Source of the DNA: Nonomuraea wenchangensis
GTDB lineage: Bacteria > Actinomycetota > Actinomycetes > Streptosporangiales > Streptosporangiaceae
DNA: 64,000 nucleotides
Direction of reading: 5' to 3'
Assembly: GCF_900111685.1 (NCBI RefSeq)
Contig: NZ_FOHX01000005.1
Span: 637,891 to 701,890, forward strand
The position numbers and the translations under genes are program-made. The notes under the pieces are model-generated. The model was given only the letters and a program-made list of their open reading frames with translations, had not been told where the DNA came from and made no database searches. This document shows, piece after piece, positions 25,333-34,189 of this stretch; within the stretch, counting starts at the first letter, position 1, and every line of letters starts with the position of its first letter.

Positions 25333-27003
25333 TCAGGACTGGGGGGTGCCGAGGACCTCGCGGCGCAGGTGCGTCTTGAGGATCTTGCCGCCCGGGTTGC
25401 GCGGCAGCTCGCCCTCGCGGAACCACACGTGCACCGGGATCTTGAACTTGGCGAGCCGCCCGGCCAGGAACTCCCGCAGCTCCTCCACCGTGACCGAGGC
25501 GCCCGGCGCGAGCCGGACGACGGCGCCGACCTCCTCGCCCAGCTCGTCGTGCGGCACCCCGATCACAGCGGCGTCGTCCACCGCCGGGTGCTCGAACAGG
25601 GCCGCCTCGACCTCGGCGCAGTAGACGTTCTCGCCGCCGCGGATGACCATGTCCTTGGCGCGGTCCACGATGTAGACGAAGCCGTCCTCGTCGATCCTCG
25701 CGAGGTCACCGGTGTGCACCCAGCCGTCGACGAACGTCTCGGCCGTGGCCTCGGGCTTGTTCCAGTAGCCGAGGATGACGTTCGGGCCGCGGATGCACAG
25801 CTCGCCGACCTCGCCGGGGGCGAGCTGCTCGCCCATCGGGTCCACGACGCGCACGTCCACGACGGGGGAGGGCACGCCGATGCTGTCCGGCTTGGCGTGG
25901 TAGTCGGCGCCGCCGTTGCCGATCGCGAGGGCGCTGGTTTCGGTCATGCCGTAGCCGTTGGAGGGGGCGCGGTCGGGCAGGTTGGTGGTGATGCGCTCCA
26001 GCAGCTTGGGCGGGGCGGGGGCGCCGCCGTAGCCGAGCGTGGAGAGGGACGACAGGTCGTGCTTGCCGAAGTCGGGGTGCGACATGAGCTGCCAGGCGTT
26101 GGTCGGCACGCCGATCATGGCGCTGACCTTCTCCCGTTCGATGAGGCGCAGCGCCTGCCCGGCGTCCCACTTGTACATGAGCACCAGGCCGCCGCCGCTG
26201 AACATCGTGGTCGTCATGGCCGAGAAGCAGCCGGTGACGTGGAACAGCGGCACGGTCAGCAGCGTGATCCGGCGGGTGCCCGCCGCGGCGGCCGGGTCCT
26301 TGCCGGCCAGCGCCACCGAGCGCATGAGGCCGTAGGCGACGGTCATGGGGGACTGGCCGATGTTGCGGTGGCTGCCGAGCGCGCCCTTGGGGTTGCCGGT
26401 GGTGCCGGAGGTGTAGAAGATCGTGGCCGGGTCCTCGGGGGACAGCTCGACCTCGGGCAGCGTGACGTCGGCCGTGACCTCGCCCAGGACGTCGGCGAAC
26501 GTCCGCGCCCCGCCGGTGGCCTCGCCCCTGGTGACGATCATCGGCACGCCGGTGGAGGCCAGCCGTTCGGCCCGCTCCCCGTCGGCGATGAGCACCTTCG
26601 CGCCGGAGTCGCGCACGCCGTAGGCCAGCTCGTTCTCGGTCCACCAGGCGTTGAGCGGCACGGCGACGGCTCCGGCGGCGAGCACGGCGGAGAAGGAGAT
26701 CACCCATTCCGGGTAGTTGCGCATGGCCACGGCCACGCGGTCGCCCTTGCGCACGCCGTACTCGTCGATCAGGCGGTTGGCCAGCGTCGCGGCACGGCGG
26801 AAGTGGTCCTCGAACGTGATGTGCTCGTCCTCGTAGACGAGGAAGACCTTCTCGCCGTGGAACCTGCTCATCTCCAGCAGCGCCCGGAAATGGGCGGGTG
26901 CGTGCTTCCACGTTCGTACCCCGGTGTCGCCTATCTCCTCCATCTCGAAGAGCTGGCCGGGGCCGGTGAGCTGGGCCTGGACCTGGGCGTGCGTAAGGGT
27001 CAT
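25333..27003 (-). CDS. AMP-dependent acyl-CoA synthetase (FadD-like)
   Basis: Activates a carboxylic acid, probably a fatty acid, to its acyl-CoA via an acyl-adenylate. The 556-residue protein has the adenylation P-loop TIFYTSGTTGNPKGALGSH (about 200), the A5 motif GYGMTETSAL, the hinge region VYIVDRAKDMVIRGGENVYC and the catalytic lysine motif PRNPGGKILKTHLR near the C-terminus. Chain-length preference cannot be read. It has its own promoter region containing a TetR-like palindrome at 27050 and a hairpin terminator, and is divergent from the xylanase gene. Confidence 0.92.
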   Translation of the reverse strand: MTLTHAQVQAQLTGPGQLFEMEEIGDTGVRTWKHAPAHFRALLEMSRFHGEKVFLVYEDEHITFEDHFRRAATLANRLIDEYGVRKGDRVAVAMRNYPEWVISFSAVLAAGAVAVPLNAWWTENELAYGVRDSGAKVLIADGERAERLASTGVPMIVTRGEATGGARTFADVLGEVTADVTLPEVELSPEDPATIFYTSGTTGNPKGALGSHRNIGQSPMTVAYGLMRSVALAGKDPAAAAGTRRITLLTVPLFHVTGCFSAMTTTMFSGGGLVLMYKWDAGQALRLIEREKVSAMIGVPTNAWQLMSHPDFGKHDLSSLSTLGYGGAPAPPKLLERITTNLPDRAPSNGYGMTETSALAIGNGGADYHAKPDSIGVPSPVVDVRVVDPMGEQLAPGEVGELCIRGPNVILGYWNKPEATAETFVDGWVHTGDLARIDEDGFVYIVDRAKDMVIRGGENVYCAEVEAALFEHPAVDDAAVIGVPHDELGEEVGAVVRLAPGASVTVEELREFLAGRLAKFKIPVHVWFREGELPRNPGGKILKTHLRREVLGTPQS

Positions 27004-27049
27004 CTGCAGAACGCTCCCCGCTGTGGACGATTATTCTGGATAAATCACA

Positions 27050-27067
27050 GTACCGACCGGTCAGTAC
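27050..27067. promoter_or_regulatory. TetR-type palindromic operator candidate
   Basis: GTACCGACCGGTCAGTAC is an 18-bp palindrome with a single mismatched pair. Its ACYGACCGGTCRGT core is the kind of site bound by TetR-family repressors of lipid and efflux genes. It lies 47 bp before the acyl-CoA synthetase start. The CTGACC read on the minus strand could double as the -35 element. Confidence 0.55.
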
Positions 27068-27088
27068 GTTTCGCTAGGGTCACCTGGC

Positions 27089-27105
27089 TCATGAAACTTT
27101 CATGA
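27089..27105. promoter_or_regulatory. perfect TCATGAAACTTTCATGA palindrome upstream of the xylanase
   Basis: A 17-bp perfect palindrome centred on GAAACTTTC. GAAA-TTTC palindromes recur upstream of actinomycete xylanase genes, where they act as repression sites. It lies between the divergent acyl-CoA synthetase and xylanase genes. A related CGAAAACTTTCG site occurs at 27214, making control of the xylanase likely. Confidence 0.55.
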
Positions 27106-27162
27106 CTCTTCCGATACTTTCAGCCTCCCAACTGCTGCTTTGGCGACCGGCGAGCCACGCCA

Positions 27163-27191
27163 TTGACCCTCCACGGGCATGTCAATACCGT
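27163..27191 (+). promoter_or_regulatory. promoter of the xylanase gene
   Basis: TTGACC (27163-27168) and TACCGT (27186-27191) are separated by 17 bp, a good match to the actinomycete housekeeping sigma consensus. Transcription would start near 27198, about 55 bases before the chosen ATG. Confidence 0.6.
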
Positions 27192-27213
27192 CTGCGATGC
27201 GATCCATGAGGAT

Positions 27214-27225
27214 CGAAAACTTTCG
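27214..27225. promoter_or_regulatory. CGAAAACTTTCG operator candidate downstream of the xylanase promoter
   Basis: An inverted repeat CGAAA-AC-TTTCG flanked by GATC-type bases lies about 15 bp after the predicted transcription start and 28 bp before the ATG. A repressor bound here would block elongation. Together with 27089-27105 it brackets the promoter. Confidence 0.55.
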
Positions 27226-27252
27226 GATCGAGTGCCCGCCCCCCGGAGGTCG

Positions 27253-28917
27253 ATGTCCGTGCTTTCGTCCGCGCTCCTCAGAGTCCTCACCCTGCTGGGG
27301 GTCGTCGCAGCCTTCCTGCTGCCCACCACCTCGGCCCAGGCGTCCGCGCCGCTGCGCACCCACGCCGCCGCCAAGGGCAAGTTCATCGGCACGGCGCTGG
27401 CCACCGGCCCGCTCGGCAGTGAGACCTCCTACCGCACCATCGCGGGCACCGAGTTCAACCAGATCACCGCCGAGAACGCGATGAAGTGGGAGTCCACCGA
27501 GCCCAGCCAGGGCCAGTTCACCTTCAGCGGCGCCGACCAGATCGTCAACTTCGCCACCCAGAACAACCAGCAGGTCCACGGCCACACCCTGGTCTGGCAC
27601 CAGCAGACGCCCGGCTGGGTGCAGGGCCTCGGCGCCACCGCCATGCGCTCGGCGATGCAGAACCACATCGCCCAGGTCGTCGGCCACTACGCCGACAACC
27701 CGGCCGTGGTCTCCTGGGACGTCGTCAACGAGGTCTTCGACGAGAACGGCGGCTGGCGCTCCTCGTTCTGGTACAACACCCTGGGCCAGAGCTTCGTCGC
27801 CGACGCCTTCCGCGCCGCCCGCGCCGCCGACCCCGACGCCCGGCTGTGCATCAACGACTACAACGTCGAGGGCATCAACGCCAAGAGCACCGCGATGTAC
27901 AACCTGGTCTCGTCGCTGCGTCAGCAGGGCGTCCCGGTCGACTGCGTCGGCTTCCAGAGCCACCTCGCCATCCAGTACGGCTTCCCGAGCGACATGCAGC
28001 AGAACATGCAGCGCTTCGCCGCGCTCGGCGTCCAGGTCCGGGTGACCGAGCTCGACGTGCGCATCCAGACGCCGCGCGACAGCTCCAAGGACACCACCCA
28101 GGCCACCTACTACCGCAACGTCGTCAACGCCTGCCTCGCGGTGACCGCCTGCGCCGGCGTCACCATCTGGGGCTTCACCGACAAGCACTCCTGGGTGCCG
28201 GACACCTTCCCCAACGAGGGCTTCGCGCTCCCGTACGACGCCAACTACCAGCAGAAGCCGGCGTACACGGCCGTGCACGACGCGCTGGCGGGCGGCACGA
28301 GCGGTGACACCACCGCCCCGACCACCCCGGGCACGCCGACGGTCGGCACCGTCACCTCCAACTCCGCCGCCCTGACCTGGAGCGCCTCCACCGACACCGG
28401 CGGCAGCGGCCTGGCCGGCTACAACGTCTACCGCGAGCAGGGCGCCACCGACGCGCTGCTCGGCCAGAGCAGCACCGCCTCGATCACGCTGACCGGGCTG
28501 AGCCCCAGCACGCAGTACCAGGTGTACGTGCGGGCCAGGGACGGCGCGGGCAACCTGTCCGGCAACTCCGCGCTCGCCACGTTCACCACCCAGGCCGGGC
28601 CGGGCGGGGGCGGCGGCTGCACCGCCACCGGCACCGTGCAGACCCAGTGGAGCGGCGGCTACGTGATCCAGCCCGTGACCGTCACCAATACCGGCACCTC
28701 CGCCATCAGCGGCTGGACCGTCACCTTCACCCTGCCCGCCGGGCACACCCTGTCCGGCTCGTGGAACGCCACCCTGACGGTGAGCGGCCAGACCGTGACC
28801 GCGAAGAACGCCAACTACAACGGCAACCTGGCACCGAACGCCGGCACCTCCTTCGGCTTCCAGGTGAGCCGCCCGAGCGGGAACACCCAGACCCCCTCCA
28901 CCTACACCTGCGCCTGA
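27253..28917 (+). CDS. secreted endo-1,4-beta-xylanase (GH10-FN3-CBM2)
   Basis: Hydrolyses internal xylan linkages outside the cell. The 554-residue protein has a Sec signal peptide (about 1-30, ending TSAQA) and a GH10 barrel (about 35-348) with acid/base E160 in WDVVNEVFDE and nucleophile E266 in VTELDVRI. WGFTDKHSW closes the cleft. A fibronectin type III domain (about 355-440), a Gly linker and a family 2 carbohydrate-binding module (about 452-554, starting CTATGTVQTQW and ending YTCA) follow. ATG 27253 is preferred because GGAGG precedes it and it gives a clean signal peptide; the frame upstream covers the promoter. Confidence 0.95.
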   Translation: MSVLSSALLRVLTLLGVVAAFLLPTTSAQASAPLRTHAAAKGKFIGTALATGPLGSETSYRTIAGTEFNQITAENAMKWESTEPSQGQFTFSGADQIVNFATQNNQQVHGHTLVWHQQTPGWVQGLGATAMRSAMQNHIAQVVGHYADNPAVVSWDVVNEVFDENGGWRSSFWYNTLGQSFVADAFRAARAADPDARLCINDYNVEGINAKSTAMYNLVSSLRQQGVPVDCVGFQSHLAIQYGFPSDMQQNMQRFAALGVQVRVTELDVRIQTPRDSSKDTTQATYYRNVVNACLAVTACAGVTIWGFTDKHSWVPDTFPNEGFALPYDANYQQKPAYTAVHDALAGGTSGDTTAPTTPGTPTVGTVTSNSAALTWSASTDTGGSGLAGYNVYREQGATDALLGQSSTASITLTGLSPSTQYQVYVRARDGAGNLSGNSALATFTTQAGPGGGGGCTATGTVQTQWSGGYVIQPVTVTNTGTSAISGWTVTFTLPAGHTLSGSWNATLTVSGQTVTAKNANYNGNLAPNAGTSFGFQVSRPSGNTQTPSTYTCA

Positions 28918-28930
28918 CGGCCGGGCAGAC

Positions 28931-28964
28931 CGGGCACCCCTGGACCGCGCTCCAGGGGTGCCCG
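28931..28964. terminator. bidirectional terminator between the xylanase and VOC genes
   Basis: A perfect 14-bp inverted repeat CGGGCACCCCTGGA (28931-28944) / complement (28951-28964) with a six-base loop lies between the two convergent genes, which end at 28917 and 28971. Confidence 0.8.
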
Positions 28965-28970
28965 TCGTGT

Positions 28971-29576
28971 TCAGCGCTCCAGCGTGATGCCCTCGCGCCG
29001 CAGGTCCTCGATGACGCCGTCGACCAGCCGGGTGGCCACCGTGTGGCGCAGCCGGCCCTCCTCGCGCAGCTCGCGCACGGCCGGCACCGGGTCGGGGTCG
29101 GCGAACAGCCGCTCGTCGGCGTGGTCGGCCGCGCGGCCGGTCGGGTCGAGCGTCCACCAGGACGCCTCAAGGGCGATGCCGTTGGGGTCGCTGAAGTAGA
29201 TCGAGCGCAGGAAACCGTGGTCGATGACGTCGGTGACCTCGCAGCCGTGCGCCTTCAGCCGGTCGCGCATGCGGTGCAGCGCCTCCTCGTCCGGCAGGTG
29301 CAGCGACAGGTGGTCGAACTGGGCCGCGCGCGCGTACGGGACGCCCGCGGGCTTGGCGAAGCTGTCGAGCGGCTGGTCGGCGTACTCGAAGAAGGCGACC
29401 GTGTTGCCGGGCGCGACGTCGAAGAAGTAGTGCTTGAACGAGGGGACGGCCAGGGTGGCGACGAGGCGGGCGCCGAGGACGCCGTGCCAGAAACGCACGG
29501 TGGCGTCCATGTCCGCGGTCACCAGGGCGAGATGGTGCACGCCGCGCCAGTGCACCTGATCGGGGGTCTCAGCCAT
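28971..29576 (-). CDS. VOC-family (glyoxalase/dioxygenase fold) protein
   Basis: A 201-residue vicinal-oxygen-chelate protein with paired beta-alpha-beta modules. Likely metal ligands sit in VHHLALVT (His), FDHLSLHL (His) and GIALEASWW (Glu), with a typical YFSDPNGIALE end strand. The C-terminal 50 residues (VPAVRELREEGRLRHTVATR) are helical and extra to a minimal VOC domain. The reaction could be a dioxygenase, isomerase or antibiotic-binding function; the sequence does not decide. It starts 38 bp after the nitrilase-family gene and may be the last gene of the muropeptide operon. Confidence 0.87.
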   Translation of the reverse strand: MAETPDQVHWRGVHHLALVTADMDATVRFWHGVLGARLVATLAVPSFKHYFFDVAPGNTVAFFEYADQPLDSFAKPAGVPYARAAQFDHLSLHLPDEEALHRMRDRLKAHGCEVTDVIDHGFLRSIYFSDPNGIALEASWWTLDPTGRAADHADERLFADPDPVPAVRELREEGRLRHTVATRLVDGVIEDLRREGITLER

Positions 29577-29614
29577 ACGTCAACCGTACGCCTTTCAACT
29601 ATCGCAGGTAAGCC

Positions 29615-30361
29615 CTAACGGAAGCCGCGCTCGGACCGGTCGCGGCGGAAGGCGTCCAGGCGGCCGAAGTCCAGCTCGTGGAGCGAGACGGCGGCGTCCG
29701 GCGGCCCGGTGAAGAAGCCGGTGTGGGTGTGCGGGCACGGGTTGGCGAGACCGGTCACGCCCGCGCACGGATGCCCGTGGTAGGTGGTCTCGTGGTGCCA
29801 GTCGCTCACCGCCACGTACGTCATGAACTCGTACGCGCGGGCCACGCTCATGTGCTGCCAGAGCTGCCGGGCGGGGGCGGGGCCGTCCCAGCGGGTCACC
29901 GAGAAGGCGGGCACCAGCACGGCGTCCGGGCCGTCCGCGCCCGCCAGGCTGGCCGAATACCACAGGTCGGCGCAGAGCAGCACGTGCAGGCGGCGGCCGT
30001 GCAGCTCGAAGCCGCCGCCCGGACGGCCGGGGACGACGCCGGAGCGCAGCTCCAGCCCGTAGGGGTGGGCCTTGTCGTACTCGGCGAGCAGCGTGCCGTC
30101 CGGGCCGGCCACCGCGCCCCGGTTGACCCGCCCGCCGGGGCCGGAGTCGTCGTAGTGGGAGCCGCCGACCACCGCCATCCCCGAGCCCCTGGCCAGCTCG
30201 CGCACCCGCGTTAAGTAGTCGGCGCGCGGCAGGGACGCGCCGGCCAGCTCGGGCAGGATCATCAGGTCGGCGGAGCCGGGGGTGACCAGCGCCTCGACGG
30301 CGTCGAAGTTGGCGTGGCCGTCGGGGGAGTAGCGCGGCGGCTGCACAAGGAGGATCTTCAC
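29615..30361 (-). CDS. nitrilase-superfamily carbon-nitrogen hydrolase
   Basis: Hydrolyses an amide or nitrile bond; the substrate is unknown. The 248-residue protein keeps the full catalytic triad: E38 in MILPELAG, K97 in YDKAHPYG and C130 in HVLLCADLWY, in the fold order of the superfamily. The start lies 5 bp beyond the stop of the double ABC ATPase gene, with GGAGAGGTGA as ribosome-binding site, so it is cotranscribed with the muropeptide operon. That context suggests an amidase acting on the peptide part of cell-wall fragments, for example deamidation of amidated Glu or diaminopimelate (inference). Confidence 0.87.
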   Translation of the reverse strand: MKILLVQPPRYSPDGHANFDAVEALVTPGSADLMILPELAGASLPRADYLTRVRELARGSGMAVVGGSHYDDSGPGGRVNRGAVAGPDGTLLAEYDKAHPYGLELRSGVVPGRPGGGFELHGRRLHVLLCADLWYSASLAGADGPDAVLVPAFSVTRWDGPAPARQLWQHMSVARAYEFMTYVAVSDWHHETTYHGHPCAGVTGLANPCPHTHTGFFTGPPDAAVSLHELDFGRLDAFRRDRSERGFR

Positions 30362-30366
30362 CTCTC

Positions 30367-31962
30367 CTACTCTGTCCCCCCGGGGATGGCGGCCAGCAGT
30401 TCCCGGGTGTAGCCGTCGGCCGGCCGGTCGAAGATCTCCTCCGTCGTGCCGCTCTCCACGATCCGGCCGCGCCGCATCACGTGCACCTGGTGCGAGATCA
30501 TCCGGACCACCGCCAGGTCGTGGCTGATGAACAGGTAGGTGAGGCCCAGCTCGCGCTGCAGCTCGCCGAGCAGCTCCAGGATCTGCGCCTGGACGAGCAC
30601 GTCGAGCGCGGAGACCGCCTCGTCGAGCACCACCAGCTCGGGCGACAGGGCGAGGGCCCGCGCGATGGCCACCCGCTGGCGCTGGCCGCCGGACAGCTCG
30701 TGCGGCAGCCGCTCGCCCATCGACGCCGGCAGCGACACCTGCTCCAGCAGGCCGGCGGCGGCCTTGCGGCGCTCGGCCGCGGTGCCGACGCCGTGCACGC
30801 GCAGCGGCTCGGTGATCGACTTCTCGACGGTGTAGCGGGGGTCGAGCGAGGCGTACGGGTTCTGGAAGACCGGCTGCACCCGGCGGCGGAAGGCGAACAG
30901 CTCGCGCCGCCCCAGCCCGGCCAGGTCGGTGCCGTCGAACCGGATGCCGCCGGCGGTGGCCGCCTCCAGCCCGAGCACCAGGTTGGCGGTCGTGGACTTG
31001 CCCGAGCCCGACTCGCCCACGATCGCGACGGTACGCCCGCGCGGGATCCGGAAGGACACGTCGTCCACCGCGACCAGCTCCTCGCCCGTGCCGCGCAGCG
31101 GGAAGACCTTGCGCAGCCCCTCGACCACCACCAGGTCCTCCGGCGGCGGCCCCGGCGGCTCGGCCACCCGCACCGACGACAGGCTCGGCGCCGCGCCCAG
31201 CAGCCGCCTGGTGTAGTCGTGACCGGGCGCCGCCAGGATCTCCGCCGCCGGGCCCGTCTCCACGATCTCGCCCTGGTACATCACGGCCACCACGTCCGCC
31301 CGCTCGGCCGCGAGCGCCAGGTCGTGCGTGATGAGCAGCACCGCCGTCCCCATCTCCGCGGTGAGCTCGGCGAGCTGGTCGAGGATGCGCCGCTGCACGG
31401 TCACGTCCAGCGCGGAGGTCGGCTCGTCGGCGATGAGCAGCCGCGGCTTGCAGGCCAGCCCCATCGCGATCAGCGCCCGCTGGCGCATGCCGCCGGAGAA
31501 CTCGTGCGGGTACTGCCCGATCCGCCGCTCCGGATCCGGGATGCCGACCAGGTCCAGCAGCTCCAGCACCCGCGCGCGGGCCGCTCTGCCGGTGGCCGTG
31601 CCGTGCACCTCCAGGGCCTCGGCGATCTGGTCGCCGACCCGCATGAGCGGGTTGAGGTTCGACATGGGGTCCTGGGGGACCAGGCCGATGCCCGCGCCGC
31701 GGATCGCGGTCATCTCCCTGCGGCTCGCCCGCGCCAGGTCGCGCCCCTCGAACAGGATCTCCCCGGCGGTGATGCGGCCGTTGTCCGGCAGGAGCCGGTT
31801 GATCGCGGCGGCCGTGGTGGACTTGCCCGAGCCCGACTCGCCGACGACCGCGACGGTCTGGCCGGGCAGGATCTCCATCGAGACGTTCCGTACGGCGGTG
31901 ACGTCCCGCTTTCTGGTGCGGAAGGCGACCGACAGGCCGCGGATCTCCAGGAGCGGAGTCAT
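30367..31962 (-). CDS. fused double ATP-binding protein of an oligopeptide-type ABC importer
   Basis: Powers import of an oligopeptide-like ligand together with the two permeases of this operon. The 531-residue protein joins two ABC domains: domain 1 (about 1-260) with GESGSGKST, Q-loop LVPQDPMSNLNPL, signature EFSGGMRQRALIA and LIADEPTSALDV; domain 2 (about 275-531) with GESGSGKST, PVFQNPYASLDP, ELSGGQRQRVAIARAL and LVVLDEAVSALDV. This is a natural DppD-DppF fusion. ATG 31962 overlaps the stop of the serine hydrolase gene by four bases (ATGA). The longer open frame upstream is a shadow of that gene. Confidence 0.94.
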   Translation of the reverse strand: MTPLLEIRGLSVAFRTRKRDVTAVRNVSMEILPGQTVAVVGESGSGKSTTAAAINRLLPDNGRITAGEILFEGRDLARASRREMTAIRGAGIGLVPQDPMSNLNPLMRVGDQIAEALEVHGTATGRAARARVLELLDLVGIPDPERRIGQYPHEFSGGMRQRALIAMGLACKPRLLIADEPTSALDVTVQRRILDQLAELTAEMGTAVLLITHDLALAAERADVVAVMYQGEIVETGPAAEILAAPGHDYTRRLLGAAPSLSSVRVAEPPGPPPEDLVVVEGLRKVFPLRGTGEELVAVDDVSFRIPRGRTVAIVGESGSGKSTTANLVLGLEAATAGGIRFDGTDLAGLGRRELFAFRRRVQPVFQNPYASLDPRYTVEKSITEPLRVHGVGTAAERRKAAAGLLEQVSLPASMGERLPHELSGGQRQRVAIARALALSPELVVLDEAVSALDVLVQAQILELLGELQRELGLTYLFISHDLAVVRMISHQVHVMRRGRIVESGTTEEIFDRPADGYTRELLAAIPGGTE

Positions 31963-33026
31963 GTGTTCCTCGTCTGTCGTGTGACGGCCTGCAGCAGGCC
32001 GTGCCAGAGGTCGTCGGTCGGCGTCGGCGCGCCCGTGACGAGCAGCCGGTTGCTCGCCACGACCAGGGCCACGTCCCGGCCGGGGACGAAGCCGATCGCG
32101 CAGCCGACGTACCCGGGGTGGCCGAGCACGGTCACGCGCTCGCCGCCGAGGTCGAGGGCGTAGCGGCGGAAGCCGAGCGCCTGCTCGGGGTCGGGGCCGG
32201 GGGCGAAGAACTCGCGGACGGTGTCCGGCCGCCACAGACGGTCGTGCTCCTCGTACCGGGACATCGCCAGGCAGTAGCGCAGCAGGTCGGGCACGGTCGA
32301 GAAGAGCCCCGCGTGCCCGGCCACGCCGTCGAGGGCGTGGAAGGCGTTGCCGTCGGCCGGCTCGCCCAGCACCGGCCCGCGCCGCCAGCCGGCGAAGTCG
32401 CCACTGCGGTAGGGGACCGGGTAGGGGCGGCCGGTGTCGAGCATGGTCATCTCCACCCGGTCGTCGAGCGCGCTCATGGCGACCTCGGTGCCCGTGGGTC
32501 GGGCGTAGGTGGTGCGGGTCAGGCCGAGCGGCCTGGTCACCAGCTCGGCCACGGCCCGGTCCAGCCGCAGCCCGGTCACGGCCGAGACGATCCGGCCGAG
32601 CAGGATGAAGCCGAGGTCGGAGTAGTGCCGGGCGCGGCCGGGCCGGTAGCGGGGCGGTGGCAGGTCCGCCTGCACGTACAGCGGCCACCACTCCCACAGG
32701 CCGCCCCGGTGCAGCAGCAGATCCCGTACGGTGATCGCCTCGTACGAGTGCGGCAGGTAAGCGCTCAGCGGCGCGTCCAGGTCCACGTGCCGCTCCGACA
32801 CCAGCCGGATGAGCGCCGTCGTGGTCGCCACGACCTTGGTGACCGAGGCGAGGTCGTGGTGGGTGTCCGGCGTCATCGGCGCCTCGCCGGCCAGCGCCCC
32901 GCCCTCCTGGCGGACGGTGCGGTGGCCGGTGCACTCGTCGAGGTCGAACCACGGCGTGCGCGCCGCGGTGACCAGGCCGGGCGGCGGCTCCGGCGCACGT
33001 TCGGCGGCGGCCGGGCCCGCGCTCAT
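31959..33026 (-). CDS. serine hydrolase of the beta-lactamase/transpeptidase-like fold
   Basis: A 355-residue cytoplasm-predicted protein (no signal peptide) with the SxxK nucleophile motif SVTK (S61, K64), the YxN-like triad YSD (Y135) and a C-terminal HPGYVG in place of KTG, as in class C beta-lactamase/DD-peptidase/esterase relatives. Position between anmK and the transporter ATPase, with four-base overlaps on both sides, points to a role in trimming imported muropeptides, perhaps as a D-Ala carboxypeptidase or peptide esterase (inference). The family is functionally broad. Confidence 0.88.
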   Translation of the reverse strand: MSAGPAAAERAPEPPPGLVTAARTPWFDLDECTGHRTVRQEGGALAGEAPMTPDTHHDLASVTKVVATTTALIRLVSERHVDLDAPLSAYLPHSYEAITVRDLLLHRGGLWEWWPLYVQADLPPPRYRPGRARHYSDLGFILLGRIVSAVTGLRLDRAVAELVTRPLGLTRTTYARPTGTEVAMSALDDRVEMTMLDTGRPYPVPYRSGDFAGWRRGPVLGEPADGNAFHALDGVAGHAGLFSTVPDLLRYCLAMSRYEEHDRLWRPDTVREFFAPGPDPEQALGFRRYALDLGGERVTVLGHPGYVGCAIGFVPGRDVALVVASNRLLVTGAPTPTDDLWHGLLQAVTRQTRNT

Positions 33027-34189
33027 CGCGCCAGCACCAGCGAGCGGGGCGGCACCGTGACCGGCGCGGGCAGCACCAGCGGCCCCGCGCCGGGGGTCAG
33101 CGTGCCGAGGACGCGCGGCGCGGACGCGCCCGTCCCGCCGGGCACCGTGCCGGGCAGGCCGTGCGCGGTCAGCCAGCCGATCAGCGCGAACGCGATCGCC
33201 TCCTTGTCGTCGGCGGGCGCCCCGTAGGCGTCCGACGTCGACACCCGCACGCCGGGCAGGGCCGCGCGCAGGCCGTCCATGACGACCGGGTTGCGGCAGC
33301 CGCCGCCGGAGACCACGAGCGTCGCCACCCCGGCGGCCCGCACCTCGGCGGCCACGGTCCGCACGGTCAGCTCGGCGAGCGTCGCCACCAGGTCGGCGTC
33401 GCTCACCTCACCCTTGGGCAGGCCCGCCAGGGCGTCCTCGACGTAGCCCAGGTGGAACAGCTCCTTGCCGGTGCTCTTCGGCGGGGCCAGCCGGTAGTAG
33501 GGCTCGTCCAGCAGCGCCTCCAGGAGGCCGGGGTGCACCCGTCCGGAGGCCGCGATCGCGCCGCCGTCGTCGTAGCCCTGGGGGTTGAGGCCGCGAGCCG
33601 TCACCACGGCGTCGATGAGCGCGTTCGCCGGGCCGATGTCGTAGGCGAACAGCCGGCCGTCGCGCAGCACGGTCATGTTCGAGATGCCGCCCAGGTTCAG
33701 CGCCGCGGCGCCGTTCTCCAGGCCCCCCAGCAGCAGGTTGTCCAGCACCGACACGAGCGGCGCGCCGTGCCCGCCCGCCGTGATGTCGCGGATGCGCACG
33801 TCCGACAGCACCGGCACGCCGGTCCGCTCGGCGATCCACGCCGGCTGCCCGATCTGCAGGGTGCCGCGCGCGTGCGCCCCCTCCACCCAGTGGAACACCG
33901 TCTGGCCGTGCGAGACGATCAGGTCGACCGGCCCGCCCGCCTCGATCGCCGCCGCCGCGGCCTCGGCGAAGCACTGCCCGATGAGCGTGTCCAGCACGCA
34001 CACCTCCGCCAGCGTCACGGGCGCGGGCGGCAGCGCCGCGAGCAGCCGCGCCCGCAGCTCCGCCGGGTACGGCGTGCTCGCCGTGTGCCCGACCCGGCCG
34101 CGCAGCACCTCACCGTCCGGCGTGAAGTCGACGACGGCCGCGTCGATGCCGTCGTGCGAAGTGCCGGAGATCATCCCGAGAATCCTCAT
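33023..34189 (-). CDS. anmK: anhydro-N-acetylmuramic acid kinase
   Basis: Opens the 1,6-anhydro ring of anhMurNAc and phosphorylates it to MurNAc-6-phosphate with ATP. The 388-residue protein has the ATP-binding start MRILGMISGTSHDGIDAAVV, SHGQTVFHW, LQIGQPAWIAERTGVPV, AGGHGAPLVSVLD and the LNLGGISNMTVL motif. It overlaps murQ upstream and the serine hydrolase downstream by ATGA. AnmK plus MurQ form the classical recycling route MurNAc-6-P to GlcNAc-6-P. The presence of anmK says that the incoming sugar is the anhydro form made by lytic transglycosylases. Confidence 0.95.
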   Translation of the reverse strand: MRILGMISGTSHDGIDAAVVDFTPDGEVLRGRVGHTASTPYPAELRARLLAALPPAPVTLAEVCVLDTLIGQCFAEAAAAAIEAGGPVDLIVSHGQTVFHWVEGAHARGTLQIGQPAWIAERTGVPVLSDVRIRDITAGGHGAPLVSVLDNLLLGGLENGAAALNLGGISNMTVLRDGRLFAYDIGPANALIDAVVTARGLNPQGYDDGGAIAASGRVHPGLLEALLDEPYYRLAPPKSTGKELFHLGYVEDALAGLPKGEVSDADLVATLAELTVRTVAAEVRAAGVATLVVSGGGCRNPVVMDGLRAALPGVRVSTSDAYGAPADDKEAIAFALIGWLTAHGLPGTVPGGTGASAPRVLGTLTPGAGPLVLPAPVTVPPRSLVLAR

